Positions 1 to 7,835 of a stretch of DNA of 64,000 nt are shown here, piece after piece. The notes under the pieces are model-generated. The model was not told where the DNA came from and made no database searches. It saw only the letters and a program-made list of their open reading frames with translations. Each line of letters opens with the position of its first letter. Within the stretch, counting starts at the first letter, position 1. The DNA comes from Coneutiohabitans thermophilus. GTDB taxonomy: Bacteria; Zhuqueibacterota; Zhuqueibacteria; Zhuqueibacterales; Zhuqueibacteraceae. Both the position numbers and the translations under genes were made by a program. The stretch spans positions 26,239-90,238 of the forward strand of contig JAPDQY010000002.1 in assembly GCA_034505235.1 (NCBI GenBank), read 5' to 3'.

Positions 1-139
1 CGGACGGATCGATCTCCGCGGCGCTCACGATCTTGAGATTCACCACCATCTCCGGTGTCAGGCGGTTTTGCGCCAGCAGGCTCACAGCAGCCAGCAAGAG
101 CAAGATTGCCATGGCACTCATTCTGTTGCGTACCAACAT
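1..139 (-). CDS. N-terminus of exported S9-like peptidase (partial)
   Basis: The gene runs off the left edge; only about 46 codons are visible. An ATG at 139 is preceded on the minus strand by GGAGAAGG, a good ribosome site. The visible protein begins with a hydrophobic signal peptide (AILLLLAAVSLLAQ), followed by RLTPEMVVNLK and a VSAAEIDPS-like segment. That is how exported prolyl-oligopeptidase (S9) family peptidases with a beta-propeller usually begin (LTPE..V.L..VS...+SPDG). The catalytic domain is outside the window, so the family call rests on this short N-terminal pattern. A TolB-like or other WD40/PD40 protein is the main alternative. Confidence 0.5.
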   Translation of the reverse strand, partial: MLVRNRMSAMAILLLLAAVSLLAQNRLTPEMVVNLKIVSAAEIDPS

Positions 140-285
140 GGCCCTTCTCCTTGCATTGAACATGAGTTTTTCCTGAAAATGCCAACAGGAATTCCGGGAT
201 TGTTCAACGGCAGCGCTTCCCGCATCGCTTGCGCAACAGCGGCTGCCGCAGTTTCACGCATGTGGAGTGGCAGGAGGGCTCCTCG

Positions 286-1551
286 TCACTCCCGGCGGTA
301 AATCCTGCCGTCTTTCATCACCAAAATCACTTCCCGCAGCTTGCGAACATCGCCCAGGGGATCCCCTCGGACAGCAATGAGGTCGGCGAGTTTGCCGGGC
401 GACAATTCCCCGATTTGCTCCGCCATGCCGAGCAGCCTGGCGGCATTGATGGTCGCGGCTTGCAGCGCCGCTGCCGGGGACATGCCATACTGCACCATGA
501 GTTCGATTTCCCTGGCATTCCCGCCGTGCGCAAACACGCCCACATCGCTGCCGCAGACGATGGTCACACCGAGTTGCAACGCCCGCTGGAACATCGCCTT
601 TTGCCCGGCGACGCGGCGCTGCCGCTCCTCCCGTTCAGGCGGCGCGGCATAGCCGGCAATCGCCTCCACCGCCGCCAAAGTCGGACAAAGGGCGACCTGG
701 TGTTCGCGCATCAGCTTCAAGCTCTCTTCGTCGGCCTGGCTGCCGTGTTCGATGCTTTTCACGCCGGCGAGCACGGCGCGGCGGATGCCTTCCGGGGTGT
801 TGGCGTGCGCGGCCACGGCATGTCCCGTTGCCGCGGCCTCTTCGACTGCCGCCCGCAATTCTTCGCGCGTGAAGGTGGGCGCGTTCACGCCGCCGTGGGG
901 ATAATCGGCGTAGACCTTGATCCAGTCCGCGCCGTGCCCGATTTGGCGGCGCACCACGCGCCGCACGCCGTCAACGCCATCGGCGATTTCCGCGCCCTGC
1001 GGCACTTCCCAGCGCGGATCGAATCCCGCCGGACCATAACCGCCGGTGATGACGATCGCCGCGGTGGCCACCAGCAGGCGCGGGCCGGGAATGAGGCCCT
1101 GGTTGATGGCATCCCGGATGCCGAGATCGGCGTATGCCGCACCTTCGGTGCCGAGATCGCGCAGGGTGGTGAATCCCGCCAGCAGCGTTTTTTCCGCGTG
1201 CACCACGGCGCGCACGGTGCGCAGGCTGAGGGATTCTTTGAGCACTTGATCATTCCACGAGGTCTCGTTGTAGGGGTGAAGGAAAAGATGGCTGTGGGCG
1301 TCGATCAAGCCGGGCAGGAGCGTGGCCTCCCCGAGATCGAGGCGCTTGCAGTTGGCCGGCAGCGCCGCCGTTTGCTCCTGCACCGCGAGAATGCGATTAC
1401 CCTGCACCAGCACCACGCGCTGCGGCAGCAGTTTGCCGTTGTGCGCATCGAACAGGCGCGCGGCACTGAGCGCCAGCACCGGCGCTGCCTCTTGTGCCGT
1501 GATGACTGCGGCGTTCAGACACAAAAGCAAAACGATGATTGAAAAACGCAT
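286..1551 (-). CDS. Exported amidohydrolase, imidazolonepropionase-like
   Basis: This is a 421-residue metal-dependent amidohydrolase of the COG1228 type (imidazolonepropionase or prolidase-like). Substrate cannot be assigned, but secreted members usually cleave amide or peptide bonds. The N-terminus is a signal peptide (MRFSIIVLLLCLNAAVITAQ), so it acts outside the cytoplasm. Metal-site motifs are visible in order: DAHSH around residue 64, AAHAN in mid-protein, SIEHGS, and GSDVG near the C-terminal third, followed by the PAAALQAATINAARLLG helix typical of the family. I chose the ATG at 1551 because AAAGGGGC lies just upstream and the signal peptide then begins cleanly; an in-frame TTG at 1575 is possible. 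It follows the barrel gene by about 30 bases on the same strand. Confidence 0.85.
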   Translation of the reverse strand: MRFSIIVLLLCLNAAVITAQEAAPVLALSAARLFDAHNGKLLPQRVVLVQGNRILAVQEQTAALPANCKRLDLGEATLLPGLIDAHSHLFLHPYNETSWNDQVLKESLSLRTVRAVVHAEKTLLAGFTTLRDLGTEGAAYADLGIRDAINQGLIPGPRLLVATAAIVITGGYGPAGFDPRWEVPQGAEIADGVDGVRRVVRRQIGHGADWIKVYADYPHGGVNAPTFTREELRAAVEEAAATGHAVAAHANTPEGIRRAVLAGVKSIEHGSQADEESLKLMREHQVALCPTLAAVEAIAGYAAPPEREERQRRVAGQKAMFQRALQLGVTIVCGSDVGVFAHGGNAREIELMVQYGMSPAAALQAATINAARLLGMAEQIGELSPGKLADLIAVRGDPLGDVRKLREVILVMKDGRIYRRE

Positions 1552-1581
1552 GACGGCCCCTTTGGGAATAATCAACCCGCT

Positions 1582-3000
1582 TCAGAAACGCGTGATCAGC
1601 GTCAGCTCCACGCCCTCCAGCTCGGGCTTGATGACACACACGCCACCGACGCAGATTTTGCCCTTGCGCCGCGAGCCGGCAACCAGCGACAGATCGCAGT
1701 TCTTCCAGAAATTCACATCGAGTTGCAGCGCCAGCCAGAGCCTGCGACGCAAATCCTGCTCGGTGGTGCGCTCACCGAGCAGGGCGATCGCCCAGTCGGG
1801 CGCATGACTCAGGCCGAGCGTCACCGCCTGGCTGTAAAATTGCTGATCGTTCAACAGCCGGCGCGTGTGCTGATGCTCGACTACCGCCTTCAGGGCGTGG
1901 AAATCCGAAACCGCGATGGTGGCGCTGCCGGCGAGATTGAGATGGCGCGCCGCGGCGTCCTGCTGGCGGCCGGCCGCGCCGAACAATTCCCAGGCGGAGG
2001 GCGTGTGCCACTCGAACTGGCCGTAGAATTCCTCATACAGTCGCTCGCGCCGGTGATTTGCGGTCCGGCTGTAGTGCGCGGTGAGCACACCATCCATGAT
2101 CACCGGCCACGCCGCTTCGACGGCATACCCGGTCTCGTCATTGGCGTTTTGCACGAGCTGATGGCGGTTGAGCAGGGTGTAGAGATGCTCGCGCGCGACC
2201 AGCGGGGGATTGTTGAAATAGGCGCCCTCGAATTGCTCGAAGCGATCATAGTCCTTGTATTCCGCGGTCAGGCTGAGGGCGCCCAGCAGCGCGGTGGCGT
2301 TGAGATAAAGCGCCGCGCCCGGCTCGCTTTCGTTGCGATTGTCTTCCCGGGCGTATTCGAGATAAAAGCCGCCGCGCGCCAGATTGATTTCGGAAAACAG
2401 CGAGCCCCAGCTCACGCGCCGCCCGTTTGCGGGCCGGGTGGTGACACCCGTCATGCCGACATGCACCTGCGGCAGTGGTTTCAGACGGCATTCCCCGGCA
2501 TGAAAAAGTTTCTGCCGTTCATTCTCGCGATTGATCGGCTGGCCGGTGAGCAGGGTGAGGTCGAAGTTTTTGCGGCGCCAGGCAAGCGTGAGGCCATCCA
2601 GACGGGTGTCGTAGCGCAATTGCCGGTTCTCGAAGAAGCGCAGCGTCAGGCCGCGGCCCAGCAGGGCATAATTGTGGCCGGCGCGGATGGTCAACGTGCC
2701 GCTGTCATACTCCAAAAAACGCTGGCCGAATTCGGCGCGGCGGATGGATTGATCAGGTGCGTAGATTTGCGGCGCATTGTGCATTTCCAGCCGCAGCCCC
2801 AGGCGAAACCGGCGATAGCGCAGGTTGCCTTCCATCCAATTCTCAAAGAAATCGCGGCGGCCGCGCGATTGCAGCCTGACATCAGCGCTGGCATTGCGGG
2901 CATATTCAAGCTGATTGTTGCCGGAAATTTCAAGCTGCGCCCGCGCCGCCGCTGCGGGCAGGAGGGAGAGCAGAATCAGGCAGGTGATGATCAAATGCAC
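1582..3000 (-). CDS. Outer-membrane beta-barrel protein, DUF6029-like
   Basis: A 472-residue exported protein starting at a GTG preceded by GGAG with six-base spacing; the upstream TlpA-like gene stops only three bases before. A signal peptide (LIITCLILLSLLPAAAARA) is followed by many alternating amphipathic strands rich in Arg and Tyr (for example RYRRFRLGLRLEMH and LTIRAGHNYALLGRGLTLRFF), and the protein ends in LTLITRF, an aromatic C-terminus typical of outer-membrane barrels. The pattern resembles DUF6029-type barrels of the Bacteroidetes group, but I cannot confirm this by search. Tight linkage to the TlpA-like thioredoxin suggests co-expression. Function is unknown. Confidence 0.65.
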   Translation of the reverse strand: MHLIITCLILLSLLPAAAARAQLEISGNNQLEYARNASADVRLQSRGRRDFFENWMEGNLRYRRFRLGLRLEMHNAPQIYAPDQSIRRAEFGQRFLEYDSGTLTIRAGHNYALLGRGLTLRFFENRQLRYDTRLDGLTLAWRRKNFDLTLLTGQPINRENERQKLFHAGECRLKPLPQVHVGMTGVTTRPANGRRVSWGSLFSEINLARGGFYLEYAREDNRNESEPGAALYLNATALLGALSLTAEYKDYDRFEQFEGAYFNNPPLVAREHLYTLLNRHQLVQNANDETGYAVEAAWPVIMDGVLTAHYSRTANHRRERLYEEFYGQFEWHTPSAWELFGAAGRQQDAAARHLNLAGSATIAVSDFHALKAVVEHQHTRRLLNDQQFYSQAVTLGLSHAPDWAIALLGERTTEQDLRRRLWLALQLDVNFWKNCDLSLVAGSRRKGKICVGGVCVIKPELEGVELTLITRF

Positions 3001-3003
3001 GGT

Positions 3004-3492
3004 TCACTCCGCTGGCAGCAGCCGGGCAATCCGTTCCGCCAGTTTTTTTTCGTCACCTTTGCGGTAGCCGGTGTGGGTGGAGACGATTTCGCCGTTCTTG
3101 TCGAGCAGCACCGACAGCGGCGGATTCGTGCCCTGATAAAGCTTGAACACCTTGTTGTCGGTGTCCAGCAGGAAATGAAACGGGTAGCGATTGCTGTGCA
3201 CGAAGCTTTTGACCTTGCCGACGGTTTTGGGATCATCGATCGCAATGGCGAGGATCGTCAGTCCGCGGCCGGCGTATTGTTCGTGAATTTCCTTCAGCTT
3301 TCTCATCTCGGCGTGACAGGGCACGCACCAGGTTGCCCAAAAATTGATCAGGATCGGCCCCTTGCCGAGATGCTCGGAGAGCTTGTAGTTGCCGCCGGCG
3401 AGGTCCGGCAAGACAAAATCAGGGCCGCGTTCGGGCCGCGCCAAGCCGAGCAGCGCCAGGCTGAACACCATGATGATTCGTGCGGGCTTCAT
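3004..3492 (-). CDS. TlpA/ResA-like thiol-disulfide oxidoreductase
   Basis: A 162-residue exported thioredoxin-fold protein of the AhpC/TSA-Redoxin (TlpA/ResA) type. After a signal sequence (MKPARIIMVFSLALLGLA) comes the family opening PDFVLPDLAGGNYKLSEHLGKGPILINFWATWCVPC. The WCVPC redox pair lies near residue 55, followed by the RKLKEIHEQYAGRGLTILAI helix and strand. Such proteins reduce or shuffle disulfides in the periplasm, often for cytochrome c maturation or outer-membrane proteins. The ATG at 3492 follows AAGGA; a TTG at 3510 is the alternative. It sits between a thioredoxin-fold lipoprotein and a beta-barrel in one same-strand run. Confidence 0.85.
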   Translation of the reverse strand: MKPARIIMVFSLALLGLARPERGPDFVLPDLAGGNYKLSEHLGKGPILINFWATWCVPCHAEMRKLKEIHEQYAGRGLTILAIAIDDPKTVGKVKSFVHSNRYPFHFLLDTDNKVFKLYQGTNPPLSVLLDKNGEIVSTHTGYRKGDEKKLAERIARLLPAE

Positions 3493-3523
3493 GGAAATCC
3501 TTATCTCCAAATTTGTTCGTGGT

Positions 3524-4741
3524 TCAATCCGCAGCGGACCACAGCGCCTGCAACACCTCGCCGGTCACACTGTTTTGCACAAAAGCCACCACCTGCAACA
3601 CACCGGTCCATTCTGTCTTTCGTGCAAACGCGAAGGCGAAGACCGCACTCGCGCCCGGCGCCAGGGCAACCACCCGGCCTTCGGCGTTGGGATAAAACGC
3701 GCGCATCACGTCAAAGAAGCGCTTCTGGCCGTTGGAACCGGGCGCCACTGCAAAAGCAACCTCCCGTTCGATCAAAGCGAGATGCAAAACCGCGTTTTGG
3801 CCGGCCAGATCTGCGAGCGCTTCGACACGCACTTTGCCGTTGAGGGCGCGCGCGGATTGTTGCACCTCCGCGAAGTCCTCAAAATCCAGCAGCGCGACGG
3901 GCTGCCTGTCGCTGCGGCCGGCCAGTGCGCTGCGAAAACGGACTGCGAGATTGGAGGTGCCCGCCAGCCGCCGCACACCATCCACCACCACGAAAGGCAG
4001 TGGCGGCCGGTTGTAGAAACCATAGCGGCTGAGATTGTCCGCTGGTGCCGCGAGAAACATGGGGTCCTGCCGGCCGGGGAAATCGGGATGATAGGAGATC
4101 ACTGCCGCTGAATCAACGCCCTTTTCGACCAGCACGGCCTCGATGATGCGATCAGCCTCCGGGCAGGGCGCGCAATCGGTGTTGGAGAAATGTTCGACCA
4201 ACGTCAATGCCGGCCGCAGCACCAGAGTTGACTTAAGCTCGGTGGTTTGATTGGTGCGAATGCGAACTGATTGGCGCACCGGTTCATATCCGCCTTTATG
4301 CAGAGTCAGCTCATGATCGCCGCTGGCCAAACCGGCGATGGTCAAAGGCGTGCGGCCAAACGGCAGGCGGTTGACTCGCACGAGCGCGCCCGCCGGCGTG
4401 GAATTGATCTGCACTGTGCCGACGCTCGAGCTTTGCCGCAGTTCGAATTCCACGCGGGCTTCCCCGCCGGCGGTGATGTTGATGTTGTGGGAATCGGGAA
4501 TCACGCTGTGCCCGGCAAGGAAGAGATGCACGACGTGCCGCCCCGGGGCCAAATCCGTGATCAACGCGGGCGCTTCTTTTCCGGTGTCGCGATAATCGAT
4601 GAAAATTCGGCCGCGGCCCACGGACGCCTGCACCACCAAGCCCCCCGTACCCGGTTCGAGTGAAACCAGTTGGCCGTCTTTGGTGGTGCAGGCAAACAGG
4701 CCGCAGCACAGCAAAAATGCGAACCGCATTGTTTTTCTCAT
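3524..4741 (-). CDS. PEGA-domain lipoprotein with Omp28/thioredoxin-like domain
   Basis: About 405 residues. The N-terminus MRKTMRFAFLLCCGLFAC is a lipoprotein signal with Cys in a lipobox (LFAC), so the product is anchored in an envelope membrane. A PEGA domain lies around residues 100-170 (VQINSTPAGALVRVNRLPFGRTPL... GDHELTLHKGGY), a fold found in surface-exposed bacterial proteins. It is followed by a thioredoxin-like segment (VEHFSNTDCAPCPEADRI) with a CAPC redox pair and a PLPFVVVDG cis-proline-like region, similar to Omp28-type proteins. The start is uncertain between 4741 and 4729, and no strong ribosome site is seen. The gap to the next upstream gene is about 37 bases. It is likely a partner of the neighbouring redox proteins. 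Confidence 0.7.
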   Translation of the reverse strand: MRKTMRFAFLLCCGLFACTTKDGQLVSLEPGTGGLVVQASVGRGRIFIDYRDTGKEAPALITDLAPGRHVVHLFLAGHSVIPDSHNINITAGGEARVEFELRQSSSVGTVQINSTPAGALVRVNRLPFGRTPLTIAGLASGDHELTLHKGGYEPVRQSVRIRTNQTTELKSTLVLRPALTLVEHFSNTDCAPCPEADRIIEAVLVEKGVDSAAVISYHPDFPGRQDPMFLAAPADNLSRYGFYNRPPLPFVVVDGVRRLAGTSNLAVRFRSALAGRSDRQPVALLDFEDFAEVQQSARALNGKVRVEALADLAGQNAVLHLALIEREVAFAVAPGSNGQKRFFDVMRAFYPNAEGRVVALAPGASAVFAFAFARKTEWTGVLQVVAFVQNSVTGEVLQALWSAAD

Positions 4742-4778
4742 GCGCAGATTCAATTGGGCTGATTGCCGTGCCCGAAGC

Positions 4779-6935
4779 TCAATGCAACAGCACCATTTTG
4801 CGCGCCTCCTGCAGGTTGCCATGGCGCAGACGGTAGAAATAAACCCCGCTGCGCACCCGCTGGCCCCGGTCATCGCGGCCGTCCCAGGTCACTTGGTAGC
4901 GACCGCCGCCCTGTTCCTGCTCGACCAGTGTGCGCACGGTTTGGCCGAGCTGGCTGATCACCACCAGCGTCGCCAGCGCGCGGGCACCGGTGGGCAGGGT
5001 GTAAACGATGCGCGTCTCCGGATTGAAGGGATTGGGATAGTTCGCCGCCAGCTCAAAGTGGTAAACCTGCCCCGCTTCTCCGGGCGCCGCAACGCCGGTG
5101 GGAAGCGCCAGCCAGGCGGCAATCTTGTCGAACAACAATTTGCGATCTTGCGCGCCGTCAATGGTCTCAAAACCAAAAGTGGTGAAAACGACGCGCCCCG
5201 TGCCGTGCGTGCCGTAGTGCACCGCGCGTATGCCGGCGAAGGCCTGGGGCATTTGGAAAAAGTTGAAAATCGCGTGGCTGTAAGGTCCCGCCGGTGTGAT
5301 TTGATTGGCGAATCTGTCCTGGTCGGGATTGACCGTGCTTGCACCCGTGCCGCCGGTGAGGAAAAGCAGCGGCAGGCTCTCCGAAATCGGATCACCGGCG
5401 ATGCCTTCCACCACTGCCGGCGTGCCATTCCGTTGCACGTAGGCAGCATGCAAATACTTCGTGAGAAATTCCCGGCTGGCCGCGGAGTAATACCGACTCG
5501 TCGAATCGCCGAGTTGATAGGCGAGATCGAGACCGTTCAAATACAAGCGCCCGCCATGATCGAGATACGCCTTGAGCTGCTCCTGTTCCGCCGGCGTCAG
5601 CCCCGGCCGGGAGAGCGCGGTCATCCAGAAAATGCTCTGGAAGCTGTAGAGGTCGTCTCCCGCGGGCGGCAGCAGGCGGCTGGAGATGACGCCATACTTT
5701 TGGCCGGATTGTTCGAGGGGCGACATCATGAAAGATTCATAATTGCCCTCTTCATCATCAACGAGCAGCAGATCCAGGCCCAGAGTGGTGAAACGGAATT
5801 CCAACTGCTCCGCAGCCACATTCGCGGAGGAGAAGCGCAGTCGTGCGAGGCCCATGCCGTTGATGGCGTTGGCGTTGACATTCACCGTCAGCGTGGCAGA
5901 CTGCCCGGCTGCCAGCGTCAGGGCATCGGACTGGCCGGGAGCGAAGGTGCCATTGGGGCTGGTGAAGGAGGCCGCCCAGCCGGTCGGTCCGGCAAATTCG
6001 AGGTTGAGAGTGTAGGTGTCGGGGAGTAGGCCGCTGTTGGTCAACGTCGCCGGGAAACTGGCCGGCGCGCTGCTGGGGCCCAGCGCCTCTTTGGTGTTGG
6101 CGGCAAATTGCGCCTCGTAATCCGACAGCAGCGGCCAGCGTTGCGCCTGTTGAATTTCACTGTTGGCGGCGAGCGAGGAGCCAACCTTGTAGACTTTCAC
6201 CACCACGGTGCATTTCTCCGGGACGATGGCCGGGGTGCCGCCAGGCACGGTGTACTCCAGGGTTTGGGAAAGCGTTTGATTTTGCATCCACGTGCCATTG
6301 ACGAGTTGCTGGCCGAGCGCGCCGTTCATCATCGCGCGCACGGTCCACTCATGCACGTAATTCGGCAGGCTGGTGCGGCCCGGCGTGCAGGTGTTGTTGG
6401 AAGTCTGGGGATAAACCTGCCCGTCTTCGACGAGAATGGCGTTCCAGCGGTACTCGCCGTTCAAGTTTTGCAGTGCGGTGAAATCGACGGTGGCGGTGAA
6501 TTTGCGCGTGGTGCGGTCGTATTTTCGCTTCATCGTCATGCCCACCGTCGCGGGGATTGCCGCACGGTTGCTGATTTGCTGCAGCCAAATATTGCGGTTG
6601 ATGATGCCGGTGACGCGATCGACAATGCCGGTGGGGTAGGCGTTGAAGCCGAGGGCGTTGATGATAGAATTGCCGCTGAAGTTGGCAAAGGGATCGCCCG
6701 CACCGGTGGGACCGTGATAGGCCAGCACAATGGTGTTGGGATGGCTGGCCAGGATGCTGTGCACGACATCGTCACCACACGGGCACCACTGGCACCAGGT
6801 GCCGGTGCAAAACTCGAGCACCGGGTTGCGTTGCGTCTGGCCGAGCAGCAGCGTGGGAACCCCGGACGCAAACAGCAGGGCGGCAAGGAACGCCGCCGCT
6901 GCGGCGGAAAAAGGAAACCGCGTGATGCGTTTCAT
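4779..6935 (-). CDS. Secreted Omp28-like protein with type IX sorting-like C-terminus
   Basis: 718 residues; the ATG at 6935 has GGAGG seven bases upstream, followed by a signal peptide ending near LLLGQTQ. Residues about 30-260 look like an Omp28-type thioredoxin-fold domain, with a TGTWCQWCPCGDD redox motif and a FNAYPTGIVDR loop. A middle Ig-like stretch follows. Next comes a Rossmann-like segment (LDLLLVDDEEGNYESF... LKAYLDHGGRLYLNG) resembling glutamine-amidotransferase/ThuA-like folds. The last 85 residues form the FlgD-Ig/type IX sorting-like domain (NYPNPFNPETRIVYTLP ... GVYFYRLRHG). It is probably exported and surface-attached or secreted. The combination of Omp28, Rossmann-like and C-terminal sorting domain is unusual. 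Specific function is unknown. Confidence 0.7.
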   Translation of the reverse strand: MKRITRFPFSAAAAAFLAALLFASGVPTLLLGQTQRNPVLEFCTGTWCQWCPCGDDVVHSILASHPNTIVLAYHGPTGAGDPFANFSGNSIINALGFNAYPTGIVDRVTGIINRNIWLQQISNRAAIPATVGMTMKRKYDRTTRKFTATVDFTALQNLNGEYRWNAILVEDGQVYPQTSNNTCTPGRTSLPNYVHEWTVRAMMNGALGQQLVNGTWMQNQTLSQTLEYTVPGGTPAIVPEKCTVVVKVYKVGSSLAANSEIQQAQRWPLLSDYEAQFAANTKEALGPSSAPASFPATLTNSGLLPDTYTLNLEFAGPTGWAASFTSPNGTFAPGQSDALTLAAGQSATLTVNVNANAINGMGLARLRFSSANVAAEQLEFRFTTLGLDLLLVDDEEGNYESFMMSPLEQSGQKYGVISSRLLPPAGDDLYSFQSIFWMTALSRPGLTPAEQEQLKAYLDHGGRLYLNGLDLAYQLGDSTSRYYSAASREFLTKYLHAAYVQRNGTPAVVEGIAGDPISESLPLLFLTGGTGASTVNPDQDRFANQITPAGPYSHAIFNFFQMPQAFAGIRAVHYGTHGTGRVVFTTFGFETIDGAQDRKLLFDKIAAWLALPTGVAAPGEAGQVYHFELAANYPNPFNPETRIVYTLPTGARALATLVVISQLGQTVRTLVEQEQGGGRYQVTWDGRDDRGQRVRSGVYFYRLRHGNLQEARKMVLLH

Positions 6936-7001
6936 AAAGCCCCTCCACTGGAATATTAGGAGTGAGTGCAACAGCCGCCGAAATGACCGGACGGTACGAG
7001 G

Positions 7002-7763
7002 TTACTGCAGCAACAGCATGACACGCGTTTGCCGGAATGCCCCAACGCGCAATTGGTAGAAGTAGAGTCCGCGCGGCAGAACCCGGCCGTTGTGATCGCG
7101 TCCCTGCCACGTGATTTCACGGCGTCCCGGGGCGGTCATCCCCAGGTTCAGGCGCGCCACTTCGCGGCCGAGCAGGTTGTAGACGAGCAACTCCACCGGC
7201 AGCGGCCGGCCCCCGCCAATTTCAAAGGGAATCGTCGTGGCCGTGGTGAAAGGATTGGGAAAGTTCGCCAGCAATCTGAAGTCTGCCGGGCTGCCGGGCG
7301 GCAGGTCGGTGACGACCGCCGGCTGCGTGCTGGCAGTGAAGGTCAACTCGACGAACTCGGCGGTATTCTTGATGTTTTCCACGCGAATCGGCACGGCCGC
7401 AGTGCCGGCCTGTGCGGGATCGGTGTTGAAGTTCAAATGAAATTCCGAGGTTTCCCCCGGCGCCAGTGCCGGAATGCCGAGCGCAGTATCGGGGATGGTG
7501 TAAAAATTCAGGAACGGCGGAAAACACAAATCTCCGCTGCACAGCGAAGTGCTCCAGCCCGGCGGCAGGTTGTTTGGCATGCGGACCACGCGAATCTGCA
7601 GGTCCTGCACGCCGAGGTTTTTGATGTGGCCATCGAGGATGATCAAATCCCCGGGATTGCCGCGGCGGGCCAGCGTGTCAGCGGTGAAGGAAAAGCTTTG
7701 CGGCAGCGCCGTGACCGGCAACCATCCCAGCGCTGCCGCCAACAACGGGAAGAATTTTTTCAT
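7002..7763 (-). CDS. Secreted Ig-like protein with type IX sorting-like C-terminus
   Basis: 253 residues. The ATG at 7763 sits six bases after GAGGAGG and is followed by a Sec signal (MKKFFPLLAAALGWLPVTALPQ). The middle part has an Ig-like, NEW3/CARDB-type look (GDLIILDGHIKNLG ... IPALAPGETSEFHLNF ... VELTFTAST). The final 85 residues are the FlgD-Ig/sorting-like domain (NFPNPFTTATTIPFEIGGG ... GRVLPRGLYFYQLRVG). Two cysteines (SLCSGDLC) could form a disulfide. It lies 66 bases upstream of the Omp28-like gene on the same strand. I do not recognise a catalytic domain; an adhesive or structural role is only a guess. Confidence 0.6.
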   Translation of the reverse strand: MKKFFPLLAAALGWLPVTALPQSFSFTADTLARRGNPGDLIILDGHIKNLGVQDLQIRVVRMPNNLPPGWSTSLCSGDLCFPPFLNFYTIPDTALGIPALAPGETSEFHLNFNTDPAQAGTAAVPIRVENIKNTAEFVELTFTASTQPAVVTDLPPGSPADFRLLANFPNPFTTATTIPFEIGGGRPLPVELLVYNLLGREVARLNLGMTAPGRREITWQGRDHNGRVLPRGLYFYQLRVGAFRQTRVMLLLQ

Positions 7764-7835
7764 GTCATGCCTCCTCAACAGCATGCGCCAACAGCATGCG
7801 CCTGCGCGCGGCGGGCAACCCCCAGCACCCCGGCC

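Noticed and set aside
1723..3843. A 706-codon plus-strand frame opposite the barrel, TlpA-like and PEGA genes
   Set aside because: It spans several real minus-strand genes with signal peptides and known motifs; its own translation is Arg/Gly/Gln-rich without domain features.
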